Source of the DNA: Pinus tabuliformis
Taxonomy: Eukaryota; Streptophyta; Pinopsida; Pinales; Pinaceae
Direction: 5' to 3'
DNA: 64,000 bases
NCBI GenBank assembly: GCA_031772625.1
Contig: CM062810.1
Coordinates: 459,239,731-459,303,730 of the forward strand
Numbering within the stretch: the first letter of the stretch is position 1; each line of letters begins with the position of its first letter. The notes below the pieces were generated by a model. That model worked only from the letters and a program-made list of their open reading frames with translations. It had not been told where the DNA came from and did no database searches. The translations under genes were made by a program, and so were the position numbers. Positions 9,777-21,713 of the stretch are shown in pieces.

Positions 9777-11450
9777 TTGAAAATGCAGGTCCAAAAGGTA
9801 GGTCACAATACAAGGCTTGCCAGTATGTTTTCCCTGAATTTTCATGATGGCAAAATTAATATAGGAAACCTGGAGATTTTCATGACTAAAAGTTCATTTC
9901 TGATGCCACTAATATGCCTATATCAGGGGAGAAATGGTTTAAAGGAGATGAAATGGACATGCTAGCTTTCAAACAGTTTGTTGATCCAAAATTCTTGGAT
10001 AGGTTTTCTACAAATTTTCCCACTATATACCTTCAGGAGAAAGATATTGAACTTTTGAAAGTCATCCAGAGGTACTTCCCTTGTGAAGGAAGATTTAATA
10101 GGGCGTATCAGTATCATTTGAGGCTATTGTGGCATTTTACAGAGAGAAAACCCATGAATTTACCTTATTTCTTACTCAAAATCTTAGAGAGAATGGTAGA
10201 AAGTTTATATATGGAAGGAAAATCATGTTTCCAGTTTATTTCATTTCTCTATTATCAAAATTTTAGTCAAGTTTGCAATTGAAAAGAAGAAAATGCATTG
10301 GTCACATTTCCTTTCCAGTATTTATTTGTTGCCTCAAGTTGGGTCCTCATCAGTGAAAATGGAAGAGTAAGAACATAAAGTGCAGGAAACACCTAAGAAG
10401 GAATTCATCCACCCATTCAAGGAGACAAAATTAGTAAAAAAGGAGGATTTAAAGCCAAGAAAAGAAATCGTAAGAAAGTTCGATAAGGGGCGTAAGAAAC
10501 AAGGCATAAAGGGCAAGAAGAAAACTAGATAAGAAAAAGTGCAGGTGGCATCAACACAGTCTACCAAGGTTAAGGTAAAGGTTGAAGATACAATCCAAGA
10601 GGAGTTTGTAATGAGATCTAGGACAAGGTCAAGGGTAAAAAATAATGAGGAAGAGGAAACCCCTCAAGTAGTGGTAAACATTTATGAAGATATACAAGGA
10701 GACAAGAAAGAAGATAGCAGAGAGGAAGAAGTGAAGGGAGCTTAAATAATGCAGCCAAAGGAGAAGGAATATTAGCACAATCTGAACAAGGTTTTATACA
10801 ATATGAAGAAGATCACCCCAAGATGGTCAGGATGAAAGAAGCCCTTTCAAAATACCAAATGAAGATATCATTTATTGGAAAGAAAAATAGAGATTTGAAG
10901 CAAATAGGTCAACCAGCAGTTGAAAATATTGAAACACCTCCTAAATCTCTTTCCAAAGACAAAAGGGAACACGTCTCATTTGTTGTATAGGCCAAGGAGA
11001 TTTCAATAGAATCTAGTGGACCCTCAACAAGAGAATCTAAATCAAAACTCAACTATGTACAATATTTGAGAAAGGTGGATCAAGCACCTAGCAAGCCACC
11101 TTTTGATTAGTCGGAAGAGTATCAAAGATGCCTGGAAGAGCTAGAGGAGAGTCAAGAACATGTCAAGAGGTTCAGACAAGAAAATCAGAGTTACAAGATA
11201 TATGCGAAACATATTCTTGAGAATTGTTACAAAGAAGTTCGTGAGGCATTTAAGGCCCTTGACAAAGGTAAGTATTTTGTAAAATGGTCCATTCCAGTGA
11301 GGAGACAATATAAAAATCTGTATGTCAGGAATTTGGTGTTTGTTGCAAAGTTAAGGAGCATGAAGCAGAGTTTAAATAAGGCACGGGGATTAGTAAATAA
11401 GTATAAAGAAGCAGCTAAAATATCTTCTCCTGAAAGGGTGCCTAATTGAG
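9777..11450 (+). pseudogene. Decayed coding-like tract of unknown family (gag-like or domesticated-gene-like)
   Basis: A plus-strand protein-like reading runs through several frames for about 1.7 kb. The first part (9777-10282) gives 'GEKWFKGDEMDMLAF', then IELLKVIQRYFPCEGRFNRA and YQYHLRLLWHFTERKPMNLP, followed by a Leu-rich end. The middle (10330-11000) is very rich in Lys, Glu and Arg and low in hydrophobics. The end (about 11100-11450) reads as helical, with a segment 'CLEELEESQEHVKRFRQEN' that could form a coiled coil. I do not recognise the family. A globular N-terminal half followed by a charged, coiled C-terminal half would suit a gag-like or anonymous repeat-borne protein, but this is inference. 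No polymerase or transposase motif lies beside it. Confidence 0.4.
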
Positions 11451-12600
11451 TTCTAAGCTTATGACTGAAGCTAAGCCTACTTTGTGATCACCCATTGAAT
11501 AGAATGACCCCACTCCTCAAGCCTAGAAGACACAAGCCTCTAGCAGCAAGACTTTAAGCAAAAGAAAGAGGAGGTAATCAGGGCTCACTTCAAGTTTAAA
11601 ATTTTATTTTGACTTCAAAGGTTGTTGATTTTGTTTTATTCAGGACAGTAGTATGAATTTGGTGTCTTGTATTGCCATTTAGTAGCAGAGTGGCAGTTTT
11701 TTAAGGCTGGTGAGCATTCAACAAACAATTTTGAAAATTCGCTACATAGTCGTTGTGCAACCATTGCACAGACAATGCCCACACTCTTACACACATATTG
11801 AAAGGAAGACACTTGTAATGGTTTAGAGGGGTCAACATGGAGCAAATGTGGCAGCTAGATCAAGCCTTCAACTATCAACCACGTACCAATTTTCAAAGAA
11901 AAAAGCATCGGTCGCTGCGCAGCTGCTACACAACCTTCACACAGTCAACATTTAACTTTTGGGCTTTTGTTAGTTTCATTTGGTTCATGAAGATATGATC
12001 TTCGGAAGATAAACTTGTTTTATTTAAACATTTGTTTTTTTATATTTAGTTGAAGTCATCATGATTTATGTTTTTTGTTTTTCATCAAAGGAGGAAAAAG
12101 ACTTGGAACAAAACAAAGGTTTCATGTTTTTAAGTTTTGTTTCGATCCACTATTGGATCAGCCATGTAGTGAATCTAGAATTTTATCATATTAATTTTTA
12201 GTCTATTTAAACCAGTTAATATAATATGAAAATGTTGTTTTTGGTTTCATTATTGTTGGGAAACTATTGCAGTTTGTTGCTTTGGCTTGTGTTAATGAAT
12301 TTTCTTGGATGTTGAAGAGATCCAGTTGAATTGCAGAGATATTTGTGATTTGAATGTTTTGGAAAATGTTTCTTCTTTAGTTTATATGTTATCCGCTTAG
12401 TGTTATCTTAAACTGATTTCAAGGTGTATGGAATAGTTATGCTTGAATTCATTGCGCATGCTCTTGTCTAGTTGTACCAAGATATGTCAGTTGCAAATGG
12501 AATATTTATAGTTTTGAATGTTTTGTCTTTTTCTTCTTGATAGTCATTTATCCAAATTGCAATAATTAAATGTATGAATAAAACAATAAATCGAATAAAT
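11451..12600. other. No gene seen; T-rich unassigned DNA
   Basis: Short stop-rich frames only. It could be the 3' untranslated part of the coding-like tract to its left. Confidence 0.4.
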
Positions 12601-12662
12601 TATAGTTGTAGGATAAAATGTTTAAAAGATGAGAACCCGTTACCCCTTCTTTAAAGAAAAAA

Positions 12663-13475
12663 ATGAAGTATTGAAGCTATATCCGAATTGGCCTGGGAGT
12701 GTCAGTAGTCAGGAGTGTCTAGATAGACCATTCAAACCACAATGTTGACCTTTGATCATGTAGTCAGGGCCAACCTCTGACTGTATTTCAGAAGGAGCCA
12801 CAAAATAAATATGTGCATATAGTTATGTGTAACCTCATATTTAGCTTAACCTCCGACTTTCTTCTACGAGGACCCAGAAAACAAACATACGTGCTATAAC
12901 TCATTACTTTTTTCACATAACATAATATTTGATAAATGTAATTTAAAATAATTTATTCTTTTTATCAATATATAAATAAATTCAATAAATTATTTGTAAA
13001 ATACATTTAAGATTTAATTTATAGCATATCCACTCATGATAAACTCAATCATATAGCTCATATAAGTTGTTTAAAAGAAATAATAATAGTAGTGAGCCTA
13101 AATTCCTAGCCGAGTTGGTCGAGGGGTGTCAGTAGTCGGGAGTGTCTAGAGAGATGATTTAAAAAACAATGTTGACCTTCGATCTCATGGTGGGGGTCGA
13201 CCTCTGACTTGCTTCTAGTAGGAGACACAAAAGAAATATGTGCATATATCTATGTGTGTTTATAACGACCACCTCCGACCTCATAGTCAACCTGACCTCC
13301 GACTTGCTTCTATGAAGGCCCACAAAAGAAACATATGTGTCTATAATTTATTATTTTGTTTTTTCACATAACATATTATTTAATAAATGTAATTTAAAAT
13401 ACCTTATTCTTTTATCAACAAAGAAATAAATTCAAAAAATAATTTTTATAAGACATTTATTTAAAGCAATTTCAT
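12663..13475 (+). repeat. Diverged direct duplication, period about 427 bp
   Basis: Two copies (about 12663-13015 and 13090-13475) share GTCAGTAGTC-GGAGTGTCTAGA, then AATGTTGACCTT, a block of CCTCCGACTT, and an AT-rich end with CACATAACATA. A second shared motif, AAATGTTTAAAAGAT followed by GAACCCGT, lies before copy 1 (about 12618) and after copy 2 (about 13560). The start of copy 2 (TAGCCGAGTTGGTCGAGG) resembles a tRNA A box, and CTTCGATCTC about 55 bp on resembles a B box. A tRNA-derived SINE origin is therefore possible but unproven. Confidence 0.7.
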
Positions 13476-13609
13476 AGAAAGATTATTATTCTTTCTATCT
13501 AAAAGTTTAAGATAACAAATCCAAAAACTACGTAAAAATTAAAACAAAATTAGGATTAAAATGTTTAAAAGATATGAACCCGTCAGCCCTCGTCTAAAGA
13601 ATAAAACAA

Positions 13610-15890
13610 TATGAATATGGTTCATAAATTACAAAAGCCGAAAACAACTAACTTAAACATCAGTTGCAACTTCAAGACCGCTCGAAGCTCAGCCTTTTCC
13701 AAGATGGCTCAGAGCTCGACTTTTTGCTTATGATTGTTCTCAAAAGAGACGCAGACTGCCCAAACATGAAGTTGGTCTCGACGTCAACTACGGGTTTCCT
13801 CTGACTCCAAAGAAACCCCAAAAGCTGAATTGGAGAGAGATGCCCCTATTCTAAATTTGATTTTTTTTAAATGTACTCTCACAACCATGGCTCAACCATG
13901 TTCCTCTATGCATAAAATTTAGGAAGAACGTACAACAGAAAATCCCACCTTTGGAAACTTAGAATACAGGTAACATTGGTATCAAAATTTATCCAATACA
14001 ATTGAAACTTGAATTTTTCCATTGATCCTTTTATGTTTTTGCTTTTCTAGTTATCCACTATCTCAGGCTGTAATTTCCCATTGCTTTAAGTATAACTTTT
14101 ATTCCAATAAATTTAGTGTTTTGGAAAAAAAACTTATAGAAGCAATGTACCCTATGATAATGGACTAAGCATAAAATGCATGAGAAAACTTGCATAAATG
14201 AGTCTGCTAAAATGGAAACATGTGTCAACTCCGACATCGCAATAGGTTGCGTCTCACTAAGGTCAAAGTTATTTTCTTCTCGAGCTATATGTTTATGTCA
14301 ATAGAAATCTGACCTCCGGACTATCTAAAATGACATGATGTGCAATCGGAGCTGCCACGTTGCTCATGAGCCTTTTGAAAATGAAAATATACATATGCTC
14401 CTGACTTCGTAAGTTTCAGAGTAAATTTCGGGATATCTTCGCCATAACCTCTACAGAAAATCATGGAATTGGGATCGTCAGATAATTTAAAACCAGAACA
14501 TATGGAATTCGTGTCGATACCTTTTCCACGGGGCTTCTGCAAAGCGGCAAAGATGGGTCGATCTCCAACCTAGCTTTAGTCAGTCAATGCTGGTTTATTC
14601 CTACAACATTGCATCCAAACCATTGAAACTTGAGTCAAAAATATATTTAACACTTCTAACCCATTAAACCAGATTTTGCTCATAGAGGGAACTCAAAAAT
14701 GTACCATGTTTCCACCAGTAGAATCCAACAATCCGCTTACTCGAACAACTGTTATGCTCTAAATTCTAAAGTCTTACCTGCAAATTCTGCGAAATAGTGA
14801 ACCATTAGAACTCCAAATTATGCACCACGCCCATTAAACAAGAAAATAATTTTCATACATTTACTTGACAAATCGTCGTTGAGGAGGTTAGAAAACCTAC
14901 ATCCTTCCATATAACTAAATACCTTCAACGTTCCGCACAAAAAATTTACTACTCACATCCACCGAAGTAAATAAACAAAAAAATAAAAAATAAAAAAAAA
15001 TCACTTGGTAACAACAAAAAATGACAATGAGAAGTTATGCCGCACAAAAAACAAAAACACAAAAACAAGAAATCGAGCCTCAATAAGCACCACAAATAAA
15101 AAAATAAAATAACGACTTTGAACATCGAAAACAACTAAATCCACTTCTCGATAATCCATTAACCATAATAATAAATTCTCCACCAACACTCTTAAAATGA
15201 AATTAACACCATCAGAGCTCAAAGCAGCCCAAGTTAACTCCCAATTGTACGAAGGATCGCCCTTTCATGTACCTAAACTGTACACTCCAATCTATCGTGC
15301 ATGGAAGGATGGCATTGACCCTCAAAATCTGGAGCCGGGGATGCGATGACGCGCTGACATCACACAAAAATCTCAGCCAAAAGCCTAATATTAACTATAG
15401 AAATTTGAAAAGTACACCAGTACGGACAAACTAATAACTTGGAAGTGATCATAAATGTCATTGTGTAATCAATGACATAATAATCACCTTTTCCCTTCTT
15501 TTTAGAGAAAAATGAAAACCAAATGTATAATTAATTAATAAAAAATAATTTATTAGTTAATAAAATTAATATAGACTACAATCTAGGATTTTATTAATGT
15601 ACTTAAAAGTAATTTTTTAAAATAAAAAGTTTCTCCCTCTCTTGAAAGCATACATATTATTATGAATAAAATATTATTACTTTGTTATGAATACATTTTA
15701 AAGCAAACCCACTCTCCATATTTTAGAAATTGCAAAGACGTCATTTTTATGACATTTTAGAAATGTAAGGATATTCAATCCTAAACATGTGCCACTAACA
15801 TTTTTTCTTTACTTATTGTTGAGTTTATTTTATTTTTCTTATTATTAAATTAAAACATTTTGTTTTATTTTATTTATCATCAAATTAAAA
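13610..15890. other. No gene seen; unassigned DNA
   Basis: No coding frame with a recognisable motif on either strand. The stretch 14950-15100 is A-rich on the plus strand. Nothing else supportable. Confidence 0.5.
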
Positions 15891-16056
15891 CATTTTCAAT
15901 TGTAATCACATATTTTATTATGACTTAACATAGATTTATATTAATTTTATTTATATAAATATAAAAATTATCACATTTTCAATTGTTATCACATATTTTA
16001 TTATGACTTAACATAGATTTATATTAATTTTATTTATATAAATATAAAAATTATCA
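15891..16056 (+). repeat. Near-perfect 83-bp tandem duplication
   Basis: CATTTTCAATTGTAATCACA... begins at 15891 and again at 15974. The two 83-bp copies differ at a single base (GTAATC versus GTTATC), which marks a young duplication in AT-rich DNA. Confidence 0.95.
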
Positions 16057-16706
16057 GATCTTTTGAGGTGAAAGTATTTTTTAAAAACCAAAATATATTT
16101 TTTAGAAACTAAAATATGAAGAAATATTTGTGAAGTCAAGAAACTTGATCGTTTTTAGTTTTTGATAGATCTCAAATTAAGATGGATCTACACTCATTCT
16201 TTATATATATGCACCATGAATAAACTCCATGCCAAGAATGAAATGAATTAATTACACATCTCCTTCATTTTGACCAACACATCAGTAAAATATTTTAATT
16301 ATAACAAATTTTATACTTTCAATTGCTTCGTATAATATAGATAGTTGAAATTGCAATATTTTACTTAAATTGAAATACTTTATTTATAAGATATCCAAAA
16401 TTTTATTTAATTATCAAATATTTCAATGTAATATAAATAAAGTATTTTAATATGCACATTAAGTAAATTATTTCAACTAAAATACTTGAATACCAATTAT
16501 ATATAGAGAGAAATATGAAATATATAGAGAGAAAGATTAGAACATTTTATTGTTGTGTTGATCAAAATAAATGAGATGTCCCTAGATCCAGGTGTCCATG
16601 CGACAGAGGGACACATTAACCACCCTCATAATTATTGTGACTAGAGTAATTAATATGAGAGAATGGAAACACCTCTAGCTTTCCTTATTAGTTTCCTGAA
16701 GATCGC
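16057..16706. other. No gene seen; AT-rich DNA
   Basis: Low-complexity AT-rich sequence with a short repeated TATATAGAGAGAAA near 16501-16535. No coding signal. Confidence 0.5.
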
Positions 16707-17339
16707 GTGTTGGTGGTGGTAGGATGCTACTATTGCTCTAACATTTATAGCCTAATAGGGATTGATACACTTTTCCACCTAATTGTCATAATTATCCGCT
16801 TGAGGAGAATGTTAAGAAGGCCAAAGGTGTTGGCAACAAAAGGTAGAGGTGTTAGTTGCAGAAGGTTGGAGGAGTGGGTAGCAAAATGTTGGAGGAGTGG
16901 GCAACAGAAGGTTGGAGGTGTTGTTAGGAGACGAAATGCAATATCCATACTCTGTAGATATGGTGAAAAAGTGTGGCTGCCCAAAAGGGAATTAGAGGCA
17001 GAGGTAGACCACCTCTCCATGCATGGCCAGGGAGCTGAAACTTTTGATGACAACACCCACCAACGATATCAGTTCTTAGTTGTAGACTTAGAGGCCCAAG
17101 ATCTAGGAAACACCCAAAAAACCTTGTGGGCTCTTTGCAATCTGTTAGGTCCCAACCTCAAAGATCAGGAAGTTGTTACTTTGGGGCTCGAGGGTCATGT
17201 TATGGACCTTGAATTTTACATGAGTCATGTTGGGACAATGTTACAAGCTATTGTTGGTATTTTGAGCCTTCAACTCTTGAATCCTTCCTTTCCTACAAAC
17301 AATTCCTCTTTTCAAAGCTTTGTAGATTTTATCTCGTAA
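16707..17339 (+). CDS. Hypothetical 210-codon open frame, doubtful
   Basis: This is one of the longer uninterrupted non-repeat frames in the window, but I recognise no domain. Residues 1-30 are hydrophobic and Ile-rich. Residues about 40-75 are Arg/Gly/Val-rich because they are encoded by a short degenerate minisatellite (16820-16926). The rest (LVVDLEAQDLGNTQKTLWALC and onward) is mixed and plausible as protein but unsupported. There is no obvious promoter or neighbouring gene. It may be part of a decayed element or a chance frame. Confidence 0.2.
   Translation: MLVVVGCYYCSNIYSLIGIDTLFHLIVIIIRLRRMLRRPKVLATKGRGVSCRRLEEWVAKCWRSGQQKVGGVVRRRNAISILCRYGEKVWLPKRELEAEVDHLSMHGQGAETFDDNTHQRYQFLVVDLEAQDLGNTQKTLWALCNLLGPNLKDQEVVTLGLEGHVMDLEFYMSHVGTMLQAIVGILSLQLLNPSFPTNNSSFQSFVDFIS
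16820..16926 (+). repeat. Short degenerate minisatellite, period about 27 bp
   Basis: Units of the type GTTGGAGGAGTGGGTAGCA or GGTTGGAGG recur about four times, with variable ends. Confidence 0.6.
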
Positions 17340-18008
17340 GATGCCAAACCCCGTAAGAAGAATACAAGAAGAATTTAGGGTCAATCATCATCCATGCCTC
17401 GACAATCATGTAGTGAAATGGAGGAAATTCCAGTGGATCCTTTAACGTCTGGTAGTAAAGGAGCCCAAACTAGACGCCATGGTGGTTTCAACCATCCTCC
17501 GCCAACAATACACCATTTGCGAGTTGGGAACCCTCTCCCAACTGAACACCCCTTCTTAATTACAAAGGCTACTACAAACCAATGTTGGTGTAATGACAAG
17601 ATCCACTAGAGCACACGCAGGGCAAGGAGAACCCCAACAAGTAGAACTTGGCATTGCTCAGGTTACCATTGCACCTCAGGTCATTTTGTGGCTACTATTT
17701 TTCTGTTGTTATCATATTTTTTTATGTTCTAAATTTTCCAAGAGGTCATCTAGTTTCACTCACAAGGGAAGATGGTCCTACCTGTAATATTTTTATGACA
17801 ACTGGCATTTTTGGCTTTTCATCTAGTAATCAACTGGCTAGGAGTTTCCAAGTTTGTCAAATATGTATATCTTCTATAATACAATGATTCCTAGCTTACA
17901 AAAAAAAAAAAGGAAATGTGTAATTCTTTCCTTGCTTAGCATGGAGTTGATTCATAATGGGTGAATATGTGTGTATGTATTTCAATTCCATATTAAAAAT
18001 TCAATGAA

Positions 18009-18051
<43 letters not shown>

Positions 18052-19019
18052 ATTGTTTTACTTAAAGTGGATGTTAAAATATTTAATTACATGGATAGTC
18101 ATGTCTAGTTTGAAATAGGACTTCTAAATTTTGTATTTAAATATCAATAATTATTAGGTGAATGTTAGCGATGTAACCTCCATGAAATATATTTAATAGT
18201 AGTCACAATAAGGGTTGAGATTTATCTTAAAGGTACTTCTTTCATTTTTACTTTTCAATTTAATTAAAAAAATACCATGTTCACAACTATAATTGAACTA
18301 GATTATTGTTACTTATTGTTTATTTACTATGTATTTCTTATTACATGTATATATGTTTAAATTATATATTAATTCTTTTTATAATTAATTGATCAAGTAT
18401 TATCAACTTCCTAATCCTATTATCTTATATTAGGTTATTAACTTGTTGAGTGATTGATTATGTGATTGGTTCTTACAAGAAATTATTAGTATACATAATA
18501 AGTATATGTATGTTAGTTACATACCCACAGCTCACACAAATATATTAGTATTCTATGATGATAATATATTATACTAGTTAACCACCATATAAATTAAATA
18601 ATTGGAAAATTTCGATAAGCAATAATCCATAATAATCATCAAAACATTTACCGAAGGTGGGTTACACTATTGGGCTAAATGTGGTGATTAAATTTCAAGT
18701 TTTTCCTTTTTTGTTAAATTGAAGCCCTCAAAATTCATATAAGCAATGTTAATTTTAATTCGGAGTAAAAATACAAATTGTGGAGAATTATGTTTTTGTA
18801 ATGATATTTTTTGCAAAAAAAAATTAGTGTCGTACAATATATCAATTTTCCATTAAATGAAATGGTTGCCTTTGCAATTTTTCAAACATCATAAAACATA
18901 TGCATGTGTTCACGTAGCATAACTTAGTCTAAAATGTGTAATTTTTAAAAATATATATATGAGCATGATCTACATGGAGAGAGCTAATTTTTTATACTAA
19001 AAAATTAATCCTTTATGCA
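17340..19019. other. No gene supported; unassigned AT-rich DNA
   Basis: Small overlapping frames on both strands near 17381-17887 have no recognisable motif. A 13-base A-run lies near 17900, and the rest is AT-rich. Confidence 0.45.
18010..18051. repeat. (AC)n-(AT)n microsatellite
   Basis: About 15 AC dinucleotides followed by about six AT dinucleotides. Confidence 0.97.
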
Positions 19020-19692
19020 AATAATTCCTCACACACTACTCTGACCTCTTAAATAACTGCGCAATCCTGAAAGAATGAATTCCTTCTGCATGGATGAGTT
19101 TCCTTTATTGGAAAATTCCTCCAACTGATAGTACATTGTCCCTTCCTTTAATCTCAACTGGGTGTTTCTCTGAACTGACATGCATGAGTTATTTATGAGA
19201 GAATATTTAGTTATCTGGAGAACACTAGTTGCATGCATGCATGCATTAACTGACTAAACTCACAATTAGTTCCTCCAACAATTTGGAACTAATTTAATTG
19301 GACTTAACTCAGTTAATTGATCTAACTAATTACAACTCATCCTTTTCTCCTTAATTAAGGGATAACTTCCTCAATCAAAGGGATAATTATTGCATGTCTT
19401 CACAAAGACTTCATGTTTGATTTTCTCCAACTAATTAACTCAAGATGAATTAATTAATTATTTTTCAAACAGCTGCTGAGACCAAATTCAAATTTTAATT
19501 CTCAATTTTAATTCAGGGACTAATTAAAATTGGAATATATCCTGAAATGCTATCTATAGCAATGCTATTTTTAGCATTTTTATTTTTAGCATTCCTTGTT
19601 GCTATTTTCCACACTGGTACCTGAAATGCTATCTATAGCAATGCTATTTATAGCATTTCTATTTTTAGCATTTCTTGTTGCTATTTTCAACA
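19020..19692 (-). repeat. Left (3') LTR of element B, incomplete
   Basis: It aligns with 28245-28836 of the right LTR. The outer part of the LTR is absent. It ends ...CTATTTTCAACA at 19692. Confidence 0.9.
19549..19692 (-). repeat. Tandem duplication inside the element B LTR (U3 end)
   Basis: A block starting CCTGAAATGCTATCTATAGC and ending GTTGCTATTTTC is present twice, about 70 bp apart. The partner LTR on the right has one copy. The block itself is full of TAGCATTT/AAATGCTA motifs that can pair with one another. Confidence 0.85.
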
Positions 19693-19904
19693 CTCCCTCT
19701 CAACAAGAAAGGCATTCAACTCAAACCCGATCTTGAACCTTTGAAATGCTCTGCAAGCAACACTTCTCTCAAGTGTTGTTGCTTCAGCAACTCCAAAAAC
19801 AAAAATATCCAACCTGAATCAGAATGATGCCTCTGTCATCAAATTCTCTGACTGATATTGCCTCTATCGACTGAAAACTATGCACCTTTTTGCCCTTCAG
19901 TATA

Positions 19905-20738
19905 TGTTAAGTTATGGTATGTTCTATGCTTAGAGTAGTTTACTTATTTTTCTTATTATTATCCACAGATTAGCAATCACATGTACATTAAGTAAAGTGC
20001 AGATAGAACATTAAACGATCGATAGAAAACAGGCCAAGACAAGAGACACAAGATGTGGCAACTAGCCAGGGACAAACCCCAATATGGGGAAACCCTTTGA
20101 TCAAATATTCTTTTATCTTCAATAATTCAGTAGAGAGAAATAGTACAAAAATATGATTTACATTAGTAGTAGCAAACCCTAGATCAGCCCTAAACTAGGT
20201 CAGTCAATATCTGTCAAATTCGTGGTCGGATCTCCTTCATTCCTTCACCAAAAAATGTGGCCTTCCAAGGAGAGTCAGGTTCACCTATTGCGCAATCCAG
20301 AGAGAGAGAATGATGGTCAACGCTGGTCAAACTTCCGATCTACAGTTGCAGCCCTAAAATCTGCGTCCTTCCTTCCACATGTGTGAGAGAAGAGTCTTTT
20401 CTGCACAGGAGAGAGAAGAGACTCTTTTCTGCGCAGGAGAGAGAGAGATGTGATGAGAGTGAAGTGTGCAAATGAGGAGAATACTCCTTGTATTTATATG
20501 CAAAATGTTGGGGTTGAATAGATGCGACTGTTGGGCTTCTGAGCCTACATAAGTTGTTGGTCGACTTTGACAATTAGTCCATAATCAAAATAAATTCATA
20601 TCTCCATAAATACTTATTAGAATCGGATGATCTTTAGATCAATCCTACACCTCTCGACGAGAGGAATCTAGTAAAAATATTATCATCCATGAATAAGGTG
20701 ACCCACATGAAGTTTGGCCCTAGTTGCCAATTTTAACA
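19905..20738 (-). repeat. Left (3') LTR of copia element A
   Basis: 834 bp, TGTTAAGTTA...TTTTAACA, preceded by target duplication GTATA. Pairs with 25703-26537. Confidence 0.95.
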
Positions 20739-21162
20739 CTCCCTCTCAACTAGGGAGAACTTCATCTGCAATCTGTCGGACTGTCACTGTTGCCCATCCA
20801 TCAAATGCACTATCTGGTATGGCTTGACCCTTCTTGCTCTTCTCTGCTTTACTCTGCTTGGTTCTAATCTACTTTGCTCTGCTCTACTTTGCTCAAATTA
20901 TGAAGAAGAAGAAATGATCGAGGATGTATCATACCATCCTCCACTGACCCGAAGTCAGTCTCAGAGTGTGTACCACTCTCATTGGTCCTAGACTAGTATC
21001 ATTGATCCCAGATCAATGAAGGTCATCCTAGCATAGGGAGTACGGTAGATACAACGATGTGTCCATCGGTACTACTATGGTCCCTGTCCTCATTTCCCTT
21101 CTCATTGATCAGATAAGAGGTACTTCCCATGAGTCCCAAACTGCATGGGTAGGATGCCTCGA

Positions 21163-21414
21163 CAGGAGAACTAATCATCATGTCCATAGGAGAGCGAATC
21201 ATCCTGTCCCACAAGAGAGCGAATCATCTTGTCCACAGGAGAGCGAATCACCCTATCCATAGGAGAGTGAATCATCATGTCCACAGGAGAGCAAATCATC
21301 CTATCCACAGGAGATCGAATCATCCTGTTCACAGGAGAGCGAATCATCCTGTCCTCAATCGCCATGGAGAACTCATCATCCAGGCCCATAGGATAACTAA
21401 TCATCCTGTTCTAT
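21163..21414 (-). repeat. 24-bp minisatellite in the 3' part of element A
   Basis: About nine imperfect units of the form GGAGAGCGAATCATCCTGTC (plus CACA) lie head to tail, the outer ones more diverged. They sit downstream of RNase H and upstream of the 3' LTR in the element's own orientation. Because 24 is a multiple of three, open frames run through on both strands; these are not genes. Confidence 0.9.
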
Positions 21415-21713
21415 AGTTGCCACGGGGTGTCACAGGGGATGGTTGAACTTTTTACCCTCTACCAAGTGCACCAACAGGGGATGGTGAGTCACCCTGTGGT
21501 CATGTGTCACTCCAAGAAGTACCCCGTGCCCCCCTGGAGCTCCCAGAGCTCAGTACATCATACTTGACCCTCATCGGAGGGTCTCTGAATGACACCAAGT
21601 CGTTCTTGGAAAGTCAGGAATTTGACCTTTCCTAGGGGCTTTGTCAAAATGTCAGTGACTTATTTATCTGTACTAATGTGTTGGAGCCTTATTGCTCCTT
21701 GCTGCACCATATC

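Noticed and set aside
21163-21414. CRISPR-like look of regular 24-bp repeats
   Set aside because: Units are head to tail without unique spacers, lie inside a plant retroelement, and vary as a minisatellite does.
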